Assembly (NCBI RefSeq): GCF_009760925.1
Contig: NZ_VRLV01000016.1
Coordinates: 62,001 to 126,000, forward strand
Length of the DNA stretch: 64,000 nucleotides
Direction: 5' to 3'
Source: Nonomuraea typhae
Lineage (GTDB): Bacteria; Actinomycetota; Actinomycetes; Streptosporangiales; Streptosporangiaceae
Positions 16,291-23,743 of this stretch are shown here, piece after piece (positions within the stretch are counted from its first letter, which is position 1; each line of letters opens with the position of its first letter). Made by a program: the position numbers and the translations under genes. The notes beneath the pieces were generated by a model, which was not told where the DNA came from, did not search any database, and saw only the letters and a program-made list of their open reading frames with translations.

Positions 16291-16339
16291 CATGAGTCAG
16301 CAGATCCACATCGAGATTCGAGTGAGGAATCGAACAGCA

Positions 16340-16783
16340 ATGACCTACTTCACCAACAACCTCACCGCCGAAGAGGAGCGCCTACGCGCCCTCGGCCCGG
16401 ACCGCGTCCTCATCGCCGAGTTCGCCGGCGACCGGCCCGAGATCGTCTGCCTGTGCGGATCCACCCGCTTCCCCGATGCATTTCGGGAAGCGACCCTCCG
16501 AGAGACGCTGGCCGGGCGGATCGTGGTGTCGATCGGCTGCAACATGCGCACAGACACCGAGGTCTTCGGTGCCATGTCCGAGACGGACCTGCGAGAGGTC
16601 AAGATCCGGCTCGATGAGCTGCACAAGCGCAAGATCGACCTGGCGGATCGGGTCCAGGTGCTCAATGTGGGCGGCTACGTAGGAGACAGCACCCGCTCGG
16701 AGATCGAGTACGCCTGCTCGCTTGGCAAGCCGGTCAGCTACCTCGAACCAGCCGCTGAGCAGGGTGACGAGGTAGCCCGATGA
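16340..16783 (+). CDS. nucleoside 2-deoxyribosyltransferase-like protein (147 aa)
   Basis: Start placed at ATG 16340 (MTYFTNNLTAEEERL) with GAGTGAGGA upstream; ATG 16292 is possible. The core runs EIVCLCGSTRFPDAFREA, then LDELHKRKIDLADRVQVLN, GGYVGDSTRSEIEYA and GKPVSYLEP. It matches the nucleoside 2-deoxyribosyltransferase / DUF4406-like Rossmann fold, with the Glu of SEIEYA in the place of the catalytic Glu. Possible role in nucleotide salvage or NAD-like metabolite handling. Confidence 0.7.
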   Translation: MTYFTNNLTAEEERLRALGPDRVLIAEFAGDRPEIVCLCGSTRFPDAFREATLRETLAGRIVVSIGCNMRTDTEVFGAMSETDLREVKIRLDELHKRKIDLADRVQVLNVGGYVGDSTRSEIEYACSLGKPVSYLEPAAEQGDEVAR

Positions 16784-17457
16784 GCGACCTCACCAAGTGG
16801 CCCCGCCTGCTCGTGGTGGGCGAGACGGTCACGCGAGAGCAGGCCAACGAGATCCTGATCCGGACCGACGGCCTGAGCCCTTGCATCAACGACCGGGCGT
16901 GGGCGCGGACCGTCAAGGACCTGGCCACCGAGTTCGGTCGTCCGCCCGCCTACGACTACAGCCGGATGGGCGAGGAGCCCGGCTCGCGGCGGGAACACTA
17001 CGAGGCCGACCAGGCATGGCGCGCTCGGATGGGCTTGCTGGACCTGCACTACCTGGGCAACTCTCGCATCGCGTCGTCGTGGCTGGGCGGCCCGCATGGC
17101 TGGTGCGACTGGACCGGCACGATCAGCTGCTCCAACTACAACATCGGCAAATGGCCATCCGCGGAGGAAGTCAACGAGGACTGGACGACCATCGCGAAGG
17201 CTTTCCCGTACCTGAGCCTGCACGCCCAACTCATCACTGACGAAGGCGAGGGCGAAGTCGCGGCCACATGGGCGATCAAAGACGGCCAGGCTGCGCTGGT
17301 CGAGCCTGTCGAACGGATAGCCGAGGTCCGCGACGACGTGGAGCCCATGGTGTTCGGGCTGCTCTACAGCGCCGGCCGAGAGCGCGGCGTGTCGATCAAC
17401 CGGCTCCGCGAAGCGCTCACCCAGGTCGCCGCCCAGCAGTCTAGGGAGGCGTCGTGA
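16780..17457 (+). CDS. hypothetical protein (225 aa)
   Basis: ATG in an ATGA overlap. Contains VVGETVTREQANEILIRTDG near the N terminus and a long central segment with WLGGPHGWCDWTGTISCSNYNIGKW (shown in part). These are typical of a conserved phage family of unknown role often seen in actinophages. No catalytic motif recognised. Followed by GTGA coupling. Confidence 0.65.
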   Translation: MSDLTKWPRLLVVGETVTREQANEILIRTDGLSPCINDRAWARTVKDLATEFGRPPAYDYSRMGEEPGSRREHYEADQAWRARMGLLDLHYLGNSRIASSWLGGPHGWCDWTGTISCSNYNIGKWPSAEEVNEDWTTIAKAFPYLSLHAQLITDEGEGEVAATWAIKDGQAALVEPVERIAEVRDDVEPMVFGLLYSAGRERGVSINRLREALTQVAAQQSREAS

Positions 17458-17630
17458 AGGTCGTCTGGTCCTACGTCAAGGTCAACAAGCGCGGTGGTCC
17501 CCTCGATGACGTCGAGACCAAGGACCTGGTCGATGTCGAAGCGCCACGCAACCGGCGGGAGCGTCGTGCCGTTGAGGCGTGGAAACGCAAGCAGGCTCGC
17601 GCCCAGCGGTCTGGGAAGGCGTCCCGATGA
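17454..17630 (+). CDS. small basic protein (58 aa)
   Basis: GTG start overlaps upstream stop; the stop overlaps the next ATG. Begins MKVVWSYVKVNKRGGP and ends in a strongly basic helix (RNRRERRAVEAWKRKQARAQR), which could bind nucleic acid. No family recognised. Confidence 0.55.
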   Translation: MKVVWSYVKVNKRGGPLDDVETKDLVDVEAPRNRRERRAVEAWKRKQARAQRSGKASR

Positions 17631-18079
17631 CCGAGATCCCCCAGTTCCAGATCATGCGCCGCTTCCGGCTGGTCCGAGACCATGACCCGACCGGCATCAG
17701 CGACACCGGCGTGGTCGCGGAAGGCGTCGTGGTCAGCGACGGCTGGGCCGTCACGCACTGGCTGGACCGGCCGCCGATGCACGAGCCGACCATGACCACG
17801 TGGCTCTATCGGGGCCATCACGGGATCGAGAAGGTCCACGGTCACGGCGGAGCGACACGCATCGCGTGGCTCGACATTCCGATGCCACCAGCCCCGGACT
17901 ACGCCTCTGTCTGGCAGGAGCTTCGCGGCTACGTCATGCAGGCGATCGACGGCGGCGGAGCCATCGACCCGGCCAGCCTGTTGCGGTATCTCGACGAGCT
18001 CAAGAGCCATGCGCACGCGTCCGGCCGCCAATGGTTCAAGGACATCCTCGCAGGCCGCGAAGCAGGGGAGGCGTCGTGA
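17627..18079 (+). CDS. hypothetical protein (150 aa)
   Basis: ATG 17627 (MTEIPQFQIMRRFRLVRDHDPTG), ATGA overlap. An N-terminal all-beta half (VVAEGVVVSDGWAVTHWLDRPP) and a Trp-rich motif (TTWLYRGHHGIEKVHGHGG) are visible. This pattern (RDxDxTGISGTGxVAxGVxFxDGxxxxRW) recurs in actinophage proteins of unknown function. C-terminal helical. Confidence 0.65.
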   Translation: MTEIPQFQIMRRFRLVRDHDPTGISDTGVVAEGVVVSDGWAVTHWLDRPPMHEPTMTTWLYRGHHGIEKVHGHGGATRIAWLDIPMPPAPDYASVWQELRGYVMQAIDGGGAIDPASLLRYLDELKSHAHASGRQWFKDILAGREAGEAS

Positions 18080-18285
18080 CCTCTGTCTCTCACCGTGAGG
18101 TGACCCAGGTCTGGGAGGAGTACTCCATCCCACTCCCCGCCGTGTGGGGCGACCTGAAGGACCTGGTGATCCTAGCCGGTAGAGCGCTCGGCGACGAGGA
18201 ATCCACGTGGGACGACGCCGCCCAGGTGGTCGCCACCGACGAAGAGCTGATTGTCCGCTGGGAGAAGCCGGAGGTGTCCCGGTGA
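18076..18285 (+). CDS. hypothetical protein (69 aa)
   Basis: GTG start in GTGA overlap. The product is acidic with the motif VWEEYSIPLPAVWGDLKDL. No known domain; coupling on both sides (next GTG at 18282) supports it. Confidence 0.5.
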   Translation: MTSVSHREVTQVWEEYSIPLPAVWGDLKDLVILAGRALGDEESTWDDAAQVVATDEELIVRWEKPEVSR

Positions 18286-18476
18286 GCGATCCGACCGACT
18301 ACCGTCCCCGCCCCTACCTGCGGCACGGCAACAAGAACCCGCAGAACCTGTACCTGGTCCAGGTGGCGCTTGTGGATGGCACCGTGACCACGACGGAGAC
18401 GTTCTACGCGGTGGCCATGAGCCCGGAGTTCGCGGCCGATCTTGTCGCCGCGTACAACGCCAGGGAGTCCGGGTGA
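18282..18476 (+). CDS. hypothetical protein (64 aa)
   Basis: GTG start overlapping the preceding stop. Short basic N terminus followed by a beta strand pair (LYLVQVALVDGTVTTTETFYAV) and a helix. It is the last gene of the 16.3-18.5 kb plus-strand run and is convergent with the minus-strand RHH gene four bases downstream. Function unknown. Confidence 0.55.
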   Translation: MSDPTDYRPRPYLRHGNKNPQNLYLVQVALVDGTVTTTETFYAVAMSPEFAADLVAAYNARESG

Positions 18477-18480
18477 CGGG

Positions 18481-18675
18481 CTACTCGGAAGCGGACTCCG
18501 GACGTTCAGGGAGCTTGGCCCCAGGATCTCCGACGTACCAGCGGACGAAGGCGCGCAGCACCTTGGACATGTCGGCCTCGGGGTCGTCGCTCCTCTCGAC
18601 GGCTTCGCCGAAGCGTTTCCACAGGTCGTCGGTTGTGCGGAAGCGCCTGAGGCCGCCGGGGCCCTTCTCTGCCAT
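18481..18675 (-). CDS. ribbon-helix-helix-like regulator (64 aa)
   Basis: The only minus-strand gene in the first 34 kb. MAEKGPGGLRRFRTTDDLWKRF opens with a potential beta strand (FRTTDDL), followed by helix, turn and second helix (ADMSKVLRAFVRWYVG), the plan of RHH repressors or antitoxins. The DNA upstream of its start is full of TGTAG/CTACA repeats, consistent with autoregulation and control of the divergent gene at 18781. A toxin partner is not evident. Confidence 0.65.
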   Translation of the reverse strand: MAEKGPGGLRRFRTTDDLWKRFGEAVERSDDPEADMSKVLRAFVRWYVGDPGAKLPERPESASE

Positions 18676-18690
18676 TGGTGTGTCCTCTCT

Positions 18691-18746
18691 GTGGCTACAA
18701 AAAGTCTCTCACAGGGCTTGTAGTGTGGCTACAATGTAGCTACATT
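18691..18746. promoter_or_regulatory. operator array and divergent promoter
   Basis: The direct repeat GTGGCTACAA occurs at 18691-18700 and 18725-18734. TTGTAG at 18718-18723 is the inverse of its CTACAA end. The palindrome TGTAGCTACA lies at 18735-18744. For plus-strand transcription, TTGTAG and TACATT (18741-18746) are 17 bases apart, a weak -35/-10 pair. The cluster sits between the divergent RHH gene and the gene at 18781, so these are its likely binding sites. Confidence 0.6.
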
Positions 18747-18780
18747 AGAGGCATCAGCAAGAGCGAGCCGGGGAGCGGTG

Positions 18781-18978
18781 ATGGCGATGGGCAACTGGTG
18801 GATCGTGATGCTCCCGGGCGAGGACGCCAGTCTCAGCGAGATGTACGGGCCGTTCCGCTCCGAGGACACCGCCCAGGCCGTCGCCGACAAGTGGAACCGC
18901 GACGCCAGCCCCGGCGACCAGGCCCAGATCATGCCGATCCTGCCCGCCCGCGAGATCGCCAATGCGACCCGACTCTGA
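18781..18978 (+). CDS. hypothetical protein (65 aa)
   Basis: ATG 18781 with GGGGAG just upstream. Sequence GNWWIVMLPGEDASLSEMYGPF and SEDTAQAVADKWNRDA is a small alpha/beta fold seen in many phage proteins of unknown role. First gene downstream of the operator-rich promoter, so probably under the RHH regulator. Confidence 0.6.
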   Translation: MAMGNWWIVMLPGEDASLSEMYGPFRSEDTAQAVADKWNRDASPGDQAQIMPILPAREIANATRL

Positions 18979-19000
18979 TCAAGGAGATGTGATCACGCTC

Positions 19001-19222
19001 ATGGCCACCGAGACCCGCACCGAGTACGCCATCCAGATCAGCCATCTCCGCCACGGCAAGCGCGAGACGGTCATCGAGACCTTCCCGGGCCGCGAGACCG
19101 ACAAGGCGTTCGTCGAGGGACAGGTTCTGGCTGAACGCGCATGGCAGGAGAGCGTGGACGTGTCCCCGGACGCTCGACTCGTCTCCCGCACCGTGACCGT
19201 CAGCGAGTGGTACGCGATCTGA
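19001..19222 (+). CDS. hypothetical protein (73 aa)
   Basis: Start taken at ATG 19001 (MATETRTEYAIQI); a GTG at 18989 is also in frame and closer to the AAGGAG at 18981-18986. Beta-strand-rich N terminus and helix (DKAFVEGQVLAERAWQESV). No family recognised. Followed by a stem-loop. Confidence 0.55.
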   Translation: MATETRTEYAIQISHLRHGKRETVIETFPGRETDKAFVEGQVLAERAWQESVDVSPDARLVSRTVTVSEWYAI

Positions 19223-19229
19223 CCCCTCT

Positions 19230-19252
19230 GGCCCGGCTCTCCCTGCCGGGCC
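19230..19252 (+). repeat. intergenic stem-loop, copy 1
   Basis: GGCCCGGC and GCCGGGCC form a perfect 8-bp stem with a 7-nt loop directly after the stop at 19222. A related stem-loop sits after the gene ending at 20085, with similar flanks (CTGACC before, TCCCAA after). No T-run follows, so it may be a weak terminator or an mRNA-stabilising hairpin. Confidence 0.45.
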
Positions 19253-19291
19253 CACATCCCAACCCGCTCCCCCTGATCTTGAGGAGACGTG

Positions 19292-19555
19292 ATGACAGAG
19301 ACCGCGTACGCGGAGCAGGTGATGACCGTCATCAAGCGCTTCCCCAGCGGCGCCCGCACCGTACGAATCGCCGACGGCGTCGAGATCGGGATCGACCACA
19401 AGGTCCGCATCTACTGGGCCACCCCGCAGGGTTGGGACTGGGTCATCGCCCCCGGCAACCCCTTCATCCAGCAGAACCACATCCGCGTCCTGGGCGACTC
19501 CACCGGCTGGCCGTCCACCTGGGACACCGAATTCGTCTGGACCGGACCCATCTAG
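19292..19555 (+). CDS. hypothetical protein (87 aa)
   Basis: ATG 19292 with GAGGAGA five bases upstream (GTG 19289 in frame). Beta-rich product: SGARTVRIADGVEIGIDHKV, IYWATPQGWDWVIAPGNPF. The middle looks like a small barrel. No known family; conserved aromatic positions suggest a folded domain. Confidence 0.6.
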   Translation: MTETAYAEQVMTVIKRFPSGARTVRIADGVEIGIDHKVRIYWATPQGWDWVIAPGNPFIQQNHIRVLGDSTGWPSTWDTEFVWTGPI

Positions 19556-19563
19556 GAGAACCC

Positions 19564-19704
19564 GTGAGCAACCTGCACCCCGAAGACCTCGCCGAACTCG
19601 CCTGGCGCGACGACAGCGACGACCGGCCGGCCGAAGAGGACCCCAACCTCGACATCGAACCCGAACTCACTGATCACCCGGCGACCGGAGAGGCCCCCTT
19701 CTGA
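19564..19704 (+). CDS. small acidic protein (46 aa)
   Basis: GTG 19564 preceded by AGGAGA. Highly acidic (DLAELAWRDDSDDRPAEEDP) and probably disordered. The composition resembles DNA-mimic or adaptor peptides, but size and sequence alone do not decide. Accepted for its good ribosome-binding site and spacing. Confidence 0.5.
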   Translation: MSNLHPEDLAELAWRDDSDDRPAEEDPNLDIEPELTDHPATGEAPF

Positions 19705-19705
19705 A

Positions 19706-19825
19706 ATGTGCGTTTCCTGCGGCCTGCTCGCCGCCGGCGAGATTGACCTGGTCACCGCTGACGTGTGTGACGACGACGAGTGCGGCATCCCGTACGTGCC
19801 CGCCGAGCCCACCTACGAGGACTGA
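19706..19825 (+). CDS. small Cys-containing protein (39 aa)
   Basis: ATG 19706 right after the previous stop. MCVSCGLLAAGEIDLV carries a CxxC, with two further Cys (VCDDDECGIP), so a mini zinc ribbon is likely. Ends three bases before the GTG of the HTH gene. Function unknown. Confidence 0.5.
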   Translation: MCVSCGLLAAGEIDLVTADVCDDDECGIPYVPAEPTYED

Positions 19826-19827
19826 CC

Positions 19828-20085
19828 GTGTGGTCACCGCCGCCCGACGCAGACGCCGCCATCCGGGAGCACCTGGTCTACCCGGCGGAGATCGCCCGCA
19901 GGACCGGTGTGACCCGCGGAGCGGTCGGCAACTGGATGGCTCGTTACCCAACCCTCGCCGGGCTGGCGATCGTGGAGCTCTGGCACGGGGGAGCGGTGTT
20001 CTGGTGGCCGCAGGTAGCTGCGGAACTGGAGCGACTCGGGCTTCCTGACCACCGGTACGGCAAGCGTAAGCCGCGTGACGCCTGA
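19828..20085 (+). CDS. MerR/excisionase-type HTH protein (85 aa)
   Basis: GTG 19828. The stretch LVYPAEIARRTGVTRGAVGNW (residues about 18-38; first 20 shown in spirit) is a helix-turn-helix, followed by a wing-like FWWPQVAAELERLG. This is the usual shape of small AlpA/MerR-like DNA-binding proteins of phages, where a site-recognition helix is followed by a residue reading a codon-like operator. Role as regulator or excisionase is inferred. Confidence 0.65.
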   Translation: MWSPPPDADAAIREHLVYPAEIARRTGVTRGAVGNWMARYPTLAGLAIVELWHGGAVFWWPQVAAELERLGLPDHRYGKRKPRDA

Positions 20086-20092
20086 CCTTCCT

Positions 20093-20111
20093 GGCCGGCT
20101 CCCCGCCGGTC
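20093..20111 (+). repeat. intergenic stem-loop, copy 2
   Basis: GGCCGGC and GCCGGTC pair as a 7-bp stem (one G-T) around a 5-nt loop just after the stop at 20085, with a CTTT following. It parallels the stem-loop at 19230-19252 in position, flanks and sequence, so both belong to one small intergenic element family. Confidence 0.4.
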
Positions 20112-20149
20112 CTTTACGTCCCAAATCCCCGACTGAGGAGGTGATACCG

Positions 20150-20356
20150 ATGGTCAAGACCTACTGGGGTGACCGATTCGGCCAGCCGCTGCCGTTCAAG
20201 GAGCGCGCCGGCGACGCTAAGCCGGACTGGAGGCCGAAGCCTCTGCCAGCCAAGGTTGAGCTACCCCCATTGCCGGAGAAGGCCGACCCGGATAGTGGCC
20301 GAAAGCGGTGCCGATGTGGGCGCCCCGGCTGCACGTCCTGCCCCGAGGAGCGCTGA
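20150..20356 (+). CDS. small protein with C-terminal zinc motif (68 aa)
   Basis: ATG 20150 has one of the best ribosome-binding sites in the window (GAGGAGGTGAT eight bases upstream). Pro/Lys-rich body (RPKPLPAKVELPPLPEK) and a terminal CRCGRPGCTSC cluster able to bind zinc. Function unknown. Confidence 0.6.
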   Translation: MVKTYWGDRFGQPLPFKERAGDAKPDWRPKPLPAKVELPPLPEKADPDSGRKRCRCGRPGCTSCPEER

Positions 20357-20357
20357 C

Positions 20358-20588
20358 ATGGACAAGCCGCCCACGAACAGGTGGAAGGTCACCGTCGGCT
20401 CCGAGGTGCCGAAGTCCTTCCGCAGCGAGAACAAGGCGTACGCGTTCGTCCGCGAGCAGCTCCCGCACGGCCACCGGATCGTGGTCAACCAGTGGGAGAA
20501 CGGCCGGTGGCTGCTGTACGAGGTGTTCGAGGCCACCGCGCCCGACGACAGCGAAGGCGCAGCAGAGCGCCGCATCGCGGACAACTGA
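20358..20588 (+). CDS. hypothetical protein (76 aa)
   Basis: ATG 20358 immediately after the upstream stop. Alternating strand-helix pattern: RWKVTVGSEVPKSFRSENKA, then VREQLPHGHRIVVNQWENG and WLLYEVFEA. Looks like a compact alpha/beta fold. No family recognised. Confidence 0.55.
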   Translation: MDKPPTNRWKVTVGSEVPKSFRSENKAYAFVREQLPHGHRIVVNQWENGRWLLYEVFEATAPDDSEGAAERRIADN

Positions 20589-20600
20589 GGAGGGCTAGCG

Positions 20601-20723
20601 GTGGACCTGAGCACCATGACCAGCGGCGCGCTCATCCTCGCGATCGACGGCCACGACGAGAGCTCCTGCGGCTGCGAGTGCTGCGCCGAGTGGAACCGTC
20701 GCACCGCCGAGGAGGGCTGCTGA
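20601..20723 (+). CDS. mini Cys-rich protein (40 aa)
   Basis: GTG 20601 with GAGGAGG upstream. Contains CGCECC, a tight four-cysteine knuckle, plus a final Cys. A frame this short is only tentative, but the ribosome-binding site and tight spacing support it. Confidence 0.45.
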   Translation: MDLSTMTSGALILAIDGHDESSCGCECCAEWNRRTAEEGC

Positions 20724-20726
20724 CCG

Positions 20727-21005
20727 ATGGCACCCGATGACTTCACCCAGGACCTTCTGCGCCGCTGCTTATGGGCACTGGAGCACAACCACGGGCGCCC
20801 CAAGGGCGTCTGGTCGACCGGTGAGCAGGTCGCCGTTGCGCTCGTCCTCGGCGACATGGCCACCCTGGCCGAGCACGGCTACACCGTGAGGCAGGCGTGG
20901 CAGCGGACACGCTACGAGCTGCCCAAGCCCGCGCCGGCGATGACCGCCTGGCTGCAAGACGTACGCGACAAGCTCGCCGATCTTCAAGGGGACTCCGGCC
21001 GGTGA
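20727..21005 (+). CDS. hypothetical protein (92 aa)
   Basis: ATG 20727. Helical: DLLRRCLWALEHNHGRP, QVAVALVLGDMATLAEHGYT and MTAWLQDVRDKLADL. The motif WSTGEQVAVALVL is typical of small actinophage proteins of unknown function. Followed by a 100-base gap containing an imperfect hairpin. Confidence 0.6.
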   Translation: MAPDDFTQDLLRRCLWALEHNHGRPKGVWSTGEQVAVALVLGDMATLAEHGYTVRQAWQRTRYELPKPAPAMTAWLQDVRDKLADLQGDSGR

Positions 21006-21105
21006 GCGTGGTCCGGATCCGGCCGGCTGTCGATTTCTTGGCAGCCCTCCTGCCGGGTCGTAAGCGACCGTGGCACTCACCCACCCACCGTGAAAGGACG
21101 GCCCG

Positions 21106-21687
21106 GTGAAGGCCCACAGAATCATCCCGGGAGTGGTCTACGGCTACCAGCACGAGCCTGGAGACGTCGCGCCGGTCGTGTTCCTCGCCCCGCTCGACGC
21201 CGGCCACCTCTACCAGGAGGCGTCGTACTCGCAGCGCCATCATATTGGGCGAGCGTTCGTCCAATGTGAGCCCGGCCGGCGCGTTGGTCGCGGGCGCGGC
21301 TATCCGGCAGTGAGGTCGGATGGAGGCGTGCCGGCGGACGCGCTGACGCGGGTCACGCTCGCCGAGTTCGAGAGCGCGGACTCCACGGAGCTCGGTGTCG
21401 GAGGCCAAACGGTCACCTTGACAGTGATCACCTCGGTCGCGGCGGTCGTCACCTGGACCGAAAAGGTGAACGCCGCCTACGAGCAGCGCTGGCACGACGA
21501 ACAGACACGCCTTGCCGTACTCCACGAGGAGAGTTCGGACGCCCGCGCCCAAGCCCTGGCCCTGGTCGAGGCGCTCGCCGCGCGAGGCATCACCGCGAGC
21601 GTGGATAACGCCCACCGCCCGACCGGGCTGCTGATAGCGCTGAACGACGTAGGAACGTTGCTCGCTGAATCGCCTGAGGAGGGGTGA
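21106..21687 (+). CDS. hypothetical protein (193 aa)
   Basis: GTG 21106 preceded by AAAGGA. N-terminal beta-rich half (HRIIPGVVYGYQHEPGDVAP, VVFLAPLDAGHLY), then a helical middle and a C-terminal helix-strand unit (LALVEALAARGITASVDNAH). I do not recognise the family. First gene after a small gap, so it may have its own promoter. Confidence 0.6.
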   Translation: MKAHRIIPGVVYGYQHEPGDVAPVVFLAPLDAGHLYQEASYSQRHHIGRAFVQCEPGRRVGRGRGYPAVRSDGGVPADALTRVTLAEFESADSTELGVGGQTVTLTVITSVAAVVTWTEKVNAAYEQRWHDEQTRLAVLHEESSDARAQALALVEALAARGITASVDNAHRPTGLLIALNDVGTLLAESPEEG

Positions 21688-21692
21688 CCCCC

Positions 21693-21935
21693 ATGGCTGA
21701 GATCAACATCCCTCGCGGCCCCATCGACTCCGAGCCTGTCGGAGCGATCCGGTACGACGTGCTCACCGAGAACGGCATCGAAGTCCGTCGGCAAGCCCTC
21801 CTCGAAGCGCTTACGGGAGTGCCGCTTGGCGCCCACGACCATGCGATGGTGGACGCTCTGGCCGGGTGGGACACGGGCCCGCTGGTCGCGGTTTGCTCGT
21901 GGCTGGACCGAGTCCGGGAGGCTCCCGATGCCTGA
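21693..21935 (+). CDS. hypothetical protein (80 aa)
   Basis: ATG 21693 chosen because GAGGAGG lies ten bases upstream; a GTG at 21684 overlaps the preceding stop. Contains ENGIEVRRQALLEALTGVPL and ALAGWDTGPLVAVCSWLDR, the latter a motif repeated in small actinophage proteins that end in a WDxxxVxxxxSWxxR helix. Function unknown. Confidence 0.55.
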   Translation: MAEINIPRGPIDSEPVGAIRYDVLTENGIEVRRQALLEALTGVPLGAHDHAMVDALAGWDTGPLVAVCSWLDRVREAPDA

Positions 21936-22446
21936 CCTCGACACCGGCTGGCCATACGACGCCGACCAGCATGACCCGCTCACCAAGCTCCGCATCGCGG
22001 TGGTGGGCCACGCCTGGCCGCGCTGGAACTACATTGTCGCCTTCGACACCGGACGCCTGGACGAAGAGCTGACCCGCCCTACCGACCAGGAGGCGGCGAT
22101 GATCGTCTCCTTCCTGGAGGAGTACATCGGCCACTGGTACAACGAGACCTGGAAGGACAAGCTCCGCCAGCGCCCGTTTGACATCGACGGCGGAGCCAAC
22201 GGCGTGACCTTCCGCAAGTGGGGCGACAACGACTGGGGATACCGCCGCCGCACCTGGACCATGGGCCCCACCTATGTGCCGACCCACCCGCGCACGCGCA
22301 GCATCGAGAAGAGTCCCGGCCCGCTGACGCTTCTCCAGGTGATGGACCGTATCCACACGATGGTCGATGAGGTCAGCCCGCACTGGCTGGAGTGGAAGGC
22401 CACCCACCCTGAGATCTTCGGGGAGGCTCCCGATGACCACACCTGA
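21928..22446 (+). CDS. hypothetical protein (172 aa)
   Basis: ATG 21928 (MPDLDTGWPYDADQHDP), overlapping the previous gene by eight bases. Contains FLEEYIGHWYNETWKDKLRQ and a WGDNDWGYRRRTW motif. The composition suggests a folded soluble protein. No family recognised; coupled to the DUF4326 gene. Confidence 0.6.
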   Translation: MPDLDTGWPYDADQHDPLTKLRIAVVGHAWPRWNYIVAFDTGRLDEELTRPTDQEAAMIVSFLEEYIGHWYNETWKDKLRQRPFDIDGGANGVTFRKWGDNDWGYRRRTWTMGPTYVPTHPRTRSIEKSPGPLTLLQVMDRIHTMVDEVSPHWLEWKATHPEIFGEAPDDHT

Positions 22447-22834
22447 GACCAGAACCCCGAAGCGCATCCAGCGCAAGAGAACCGCAGGCTCCCGACTCCC
22501 CAAGGGCGTGATCTGTGTGGACCGATCGACGATCTGGGGGAACCCGTTCAAGGTCGGAGAGAAGATCCGCAACGACTCGCCGCTGTGGCCGTACATCACT
22601 GCCTCCGTCCCGGGTGGTGCTCGTGGGCTCGTGGCGCTGGCGCCGACGACCCGAGAGCAGGCAGTTGATCTGTACTCATCATGGGTGATCGAGCAGCCGC
22701 ATCTGATGCTTCGCCTGGGTGAACTCGCTGGCAGGGACCTGGCCTGCTGGTGTCCACTGCCAGAGCTCGGCCAGCCGGACCACTGCCACGCCGCCTACCT
22801 GATCGAGCTGGTCCAGGAGGTGTGCCGTGCCTGA
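22433..22834 (+). CDS. DUF4326 family protein (133 aa)
   Basis: ATG 22433. The family pattern is complete: RSTIWGNPFKVG near residue 30, then LYSSWVIEQPHL, LRLGELAGRDLACWCPLP and DHCHAAYLIEL. The conserved WGNPF, CWC and CHA groups could form a metal or active site. The molecular function of DUF4326 has not been established. Widespread in phages and plasmids. Confidence 0.82.
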   Translation: MTTPETRTPKRIQRKRTAGSRLPKGVICVDRSTIWGNPFKVGEKIRNDSPLWPYITASVPGGARGLVALAPTTREQAVDLYSSWVIEQPHLMLRLGELAGRDLACWCPLPELGQPDHCHAAYLIELVQEVCRA

Positions 22835-23291
22835 GATCCCCGAGAAGGCCATCCGGGAGGGTGTCGCCGCCTACGAGTACTCCCGCCTGTCCGGCGTCCC
22901 CGTCCACGAAGCCCACGCCTACGTGTACGAGATCCTCCGGGGCGCCCTGCCATACCTCGACGGGAGGACACCCAGCGAGGGCGAGATCCGCGAGGACGAG
23001 CGCCGCAAGACAGCCGAGTCGATCGCCCGAGCGATCGAGGTCCGCGGCTGCGAACATAATCCGCCTTTCCATCGGCCATGCGCCTGCCGGCAGGGAGACG
23101 CTGCCCTCGCCCGCAAGATCGGAGATGCCGCACTTCCCGACGCCGGCTTGGTCGTCGTCTCCGCCGAAGACCTTCGCCTGATCTTGTCCCGCGTCTTCGT
23201 CCCGCAGAGCGAGCCGCGCCGGGCTGCCACAGTCCGTGAGGCCAAAGCCCGCCTCCGAGCCGTCCTGCCCGAAAGGAGCACCGATGGTTGA
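22827..23291 (+). CDS. hypothetical protein with central Cys/His motif (154 aa)
   Basis: GTG 22827 overlaps the DUF4326 gene. Two helical blocks flank CEHNPPFHRPCACRQG (about residues 75-90), a probable zinc site. N-terminal EKAIREGVAAYEYSRLSG resembles a family of small phage proteins. Function unknown. Confidence 0.55.
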   Translation: MPEIPEKAIREGVAAYEYSRLSGVPVHEAHAYVYEILRGALPYLDGRTPSEGEIREDERRKTAESIARAIEVRGCEHNPPFHRPCACRQGDAALARKIGDAALPDAGLVVVSAEDLRLILSRVFVPQSEPRRAATVREAKARLRAVLPERSTDG

Positions 23292-23523
23292 CGCCGGAGC
23301 AGCCGCAGTCGTCCCGTACCGCAAGCGGATCCACAAGCTGGAAGCCCGCATCAAGGAACTGGAGGCGCTCCTCGCCGAGCTGCACGACCCCAGCCCATGC
23401 GAGCACTTCGACCACAACGGTGACTGCCAGACACACGGGCCGACATCGACATGGGACGGATGCCCGCACGCGCAAGCCCAGGCGCTCCTCGCTGCCCTAC
23501 CCGAGAGGCCAGCCGATGAGTGA
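23284..23523 (+). CDS. coiled-coil plus Cys/His protein (79 aa)
   Basis: ATG 23284, overlapping the gene before by eight bases. A short leucine-rich coiled coil (RIHKLEARIKELEALLAEL) precedes a Cys/His segment (CEHFDHNGDCQTHG...CPHA) that likely holds one zinc ion. Function unknown. Confidence 0.55.
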   Translation: MVDAGAAAVVPYRKRIHKLEARIKELEALLAELHDPSPCEHFDHNGDCQTHGPTSTWDGCPHAQAQALLAALPERPADE

Positions 23524-23743
23524 TCACGCCGAGTTGGCCATCTGCCTGACAGTGATCGGCGTCGTCATGGACCTGGCCATGTTCGCCGCCTTCATCGCGA
23601 TATCCCTCCTCCACTACGGGAGCGCGGGTTCGGCCTGCTTGTACATGCTGTACAGCGCCATGTTCATCACCTTCGCCGTCGTGGTCTGGGAGTGGCGCGT
23701 GAAGAACCTGCTACCCGAGAGGATCACCGATGCCGGACACTGA
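23516..23743 (+). CDS. small two-TM membrane protein (75 aa)
   Basis: ATG 23516. Hydrophobic stretches at about residues 6-28 (LAICLTVIGVVMDLAMFAAF) and 38-58 (ACLYMLYSAMFITFAVVVW). Short basic tail. Resembles other small membrane proteins in this phage. Function unknown. Confidence 0.6.
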   Translation: MSDHAELAICLTVIGVVMDLAMFAAFIAISLLHYGSAGSACLYMLYSAMFITFAVVVWEWRVKNLLPERITDAGH

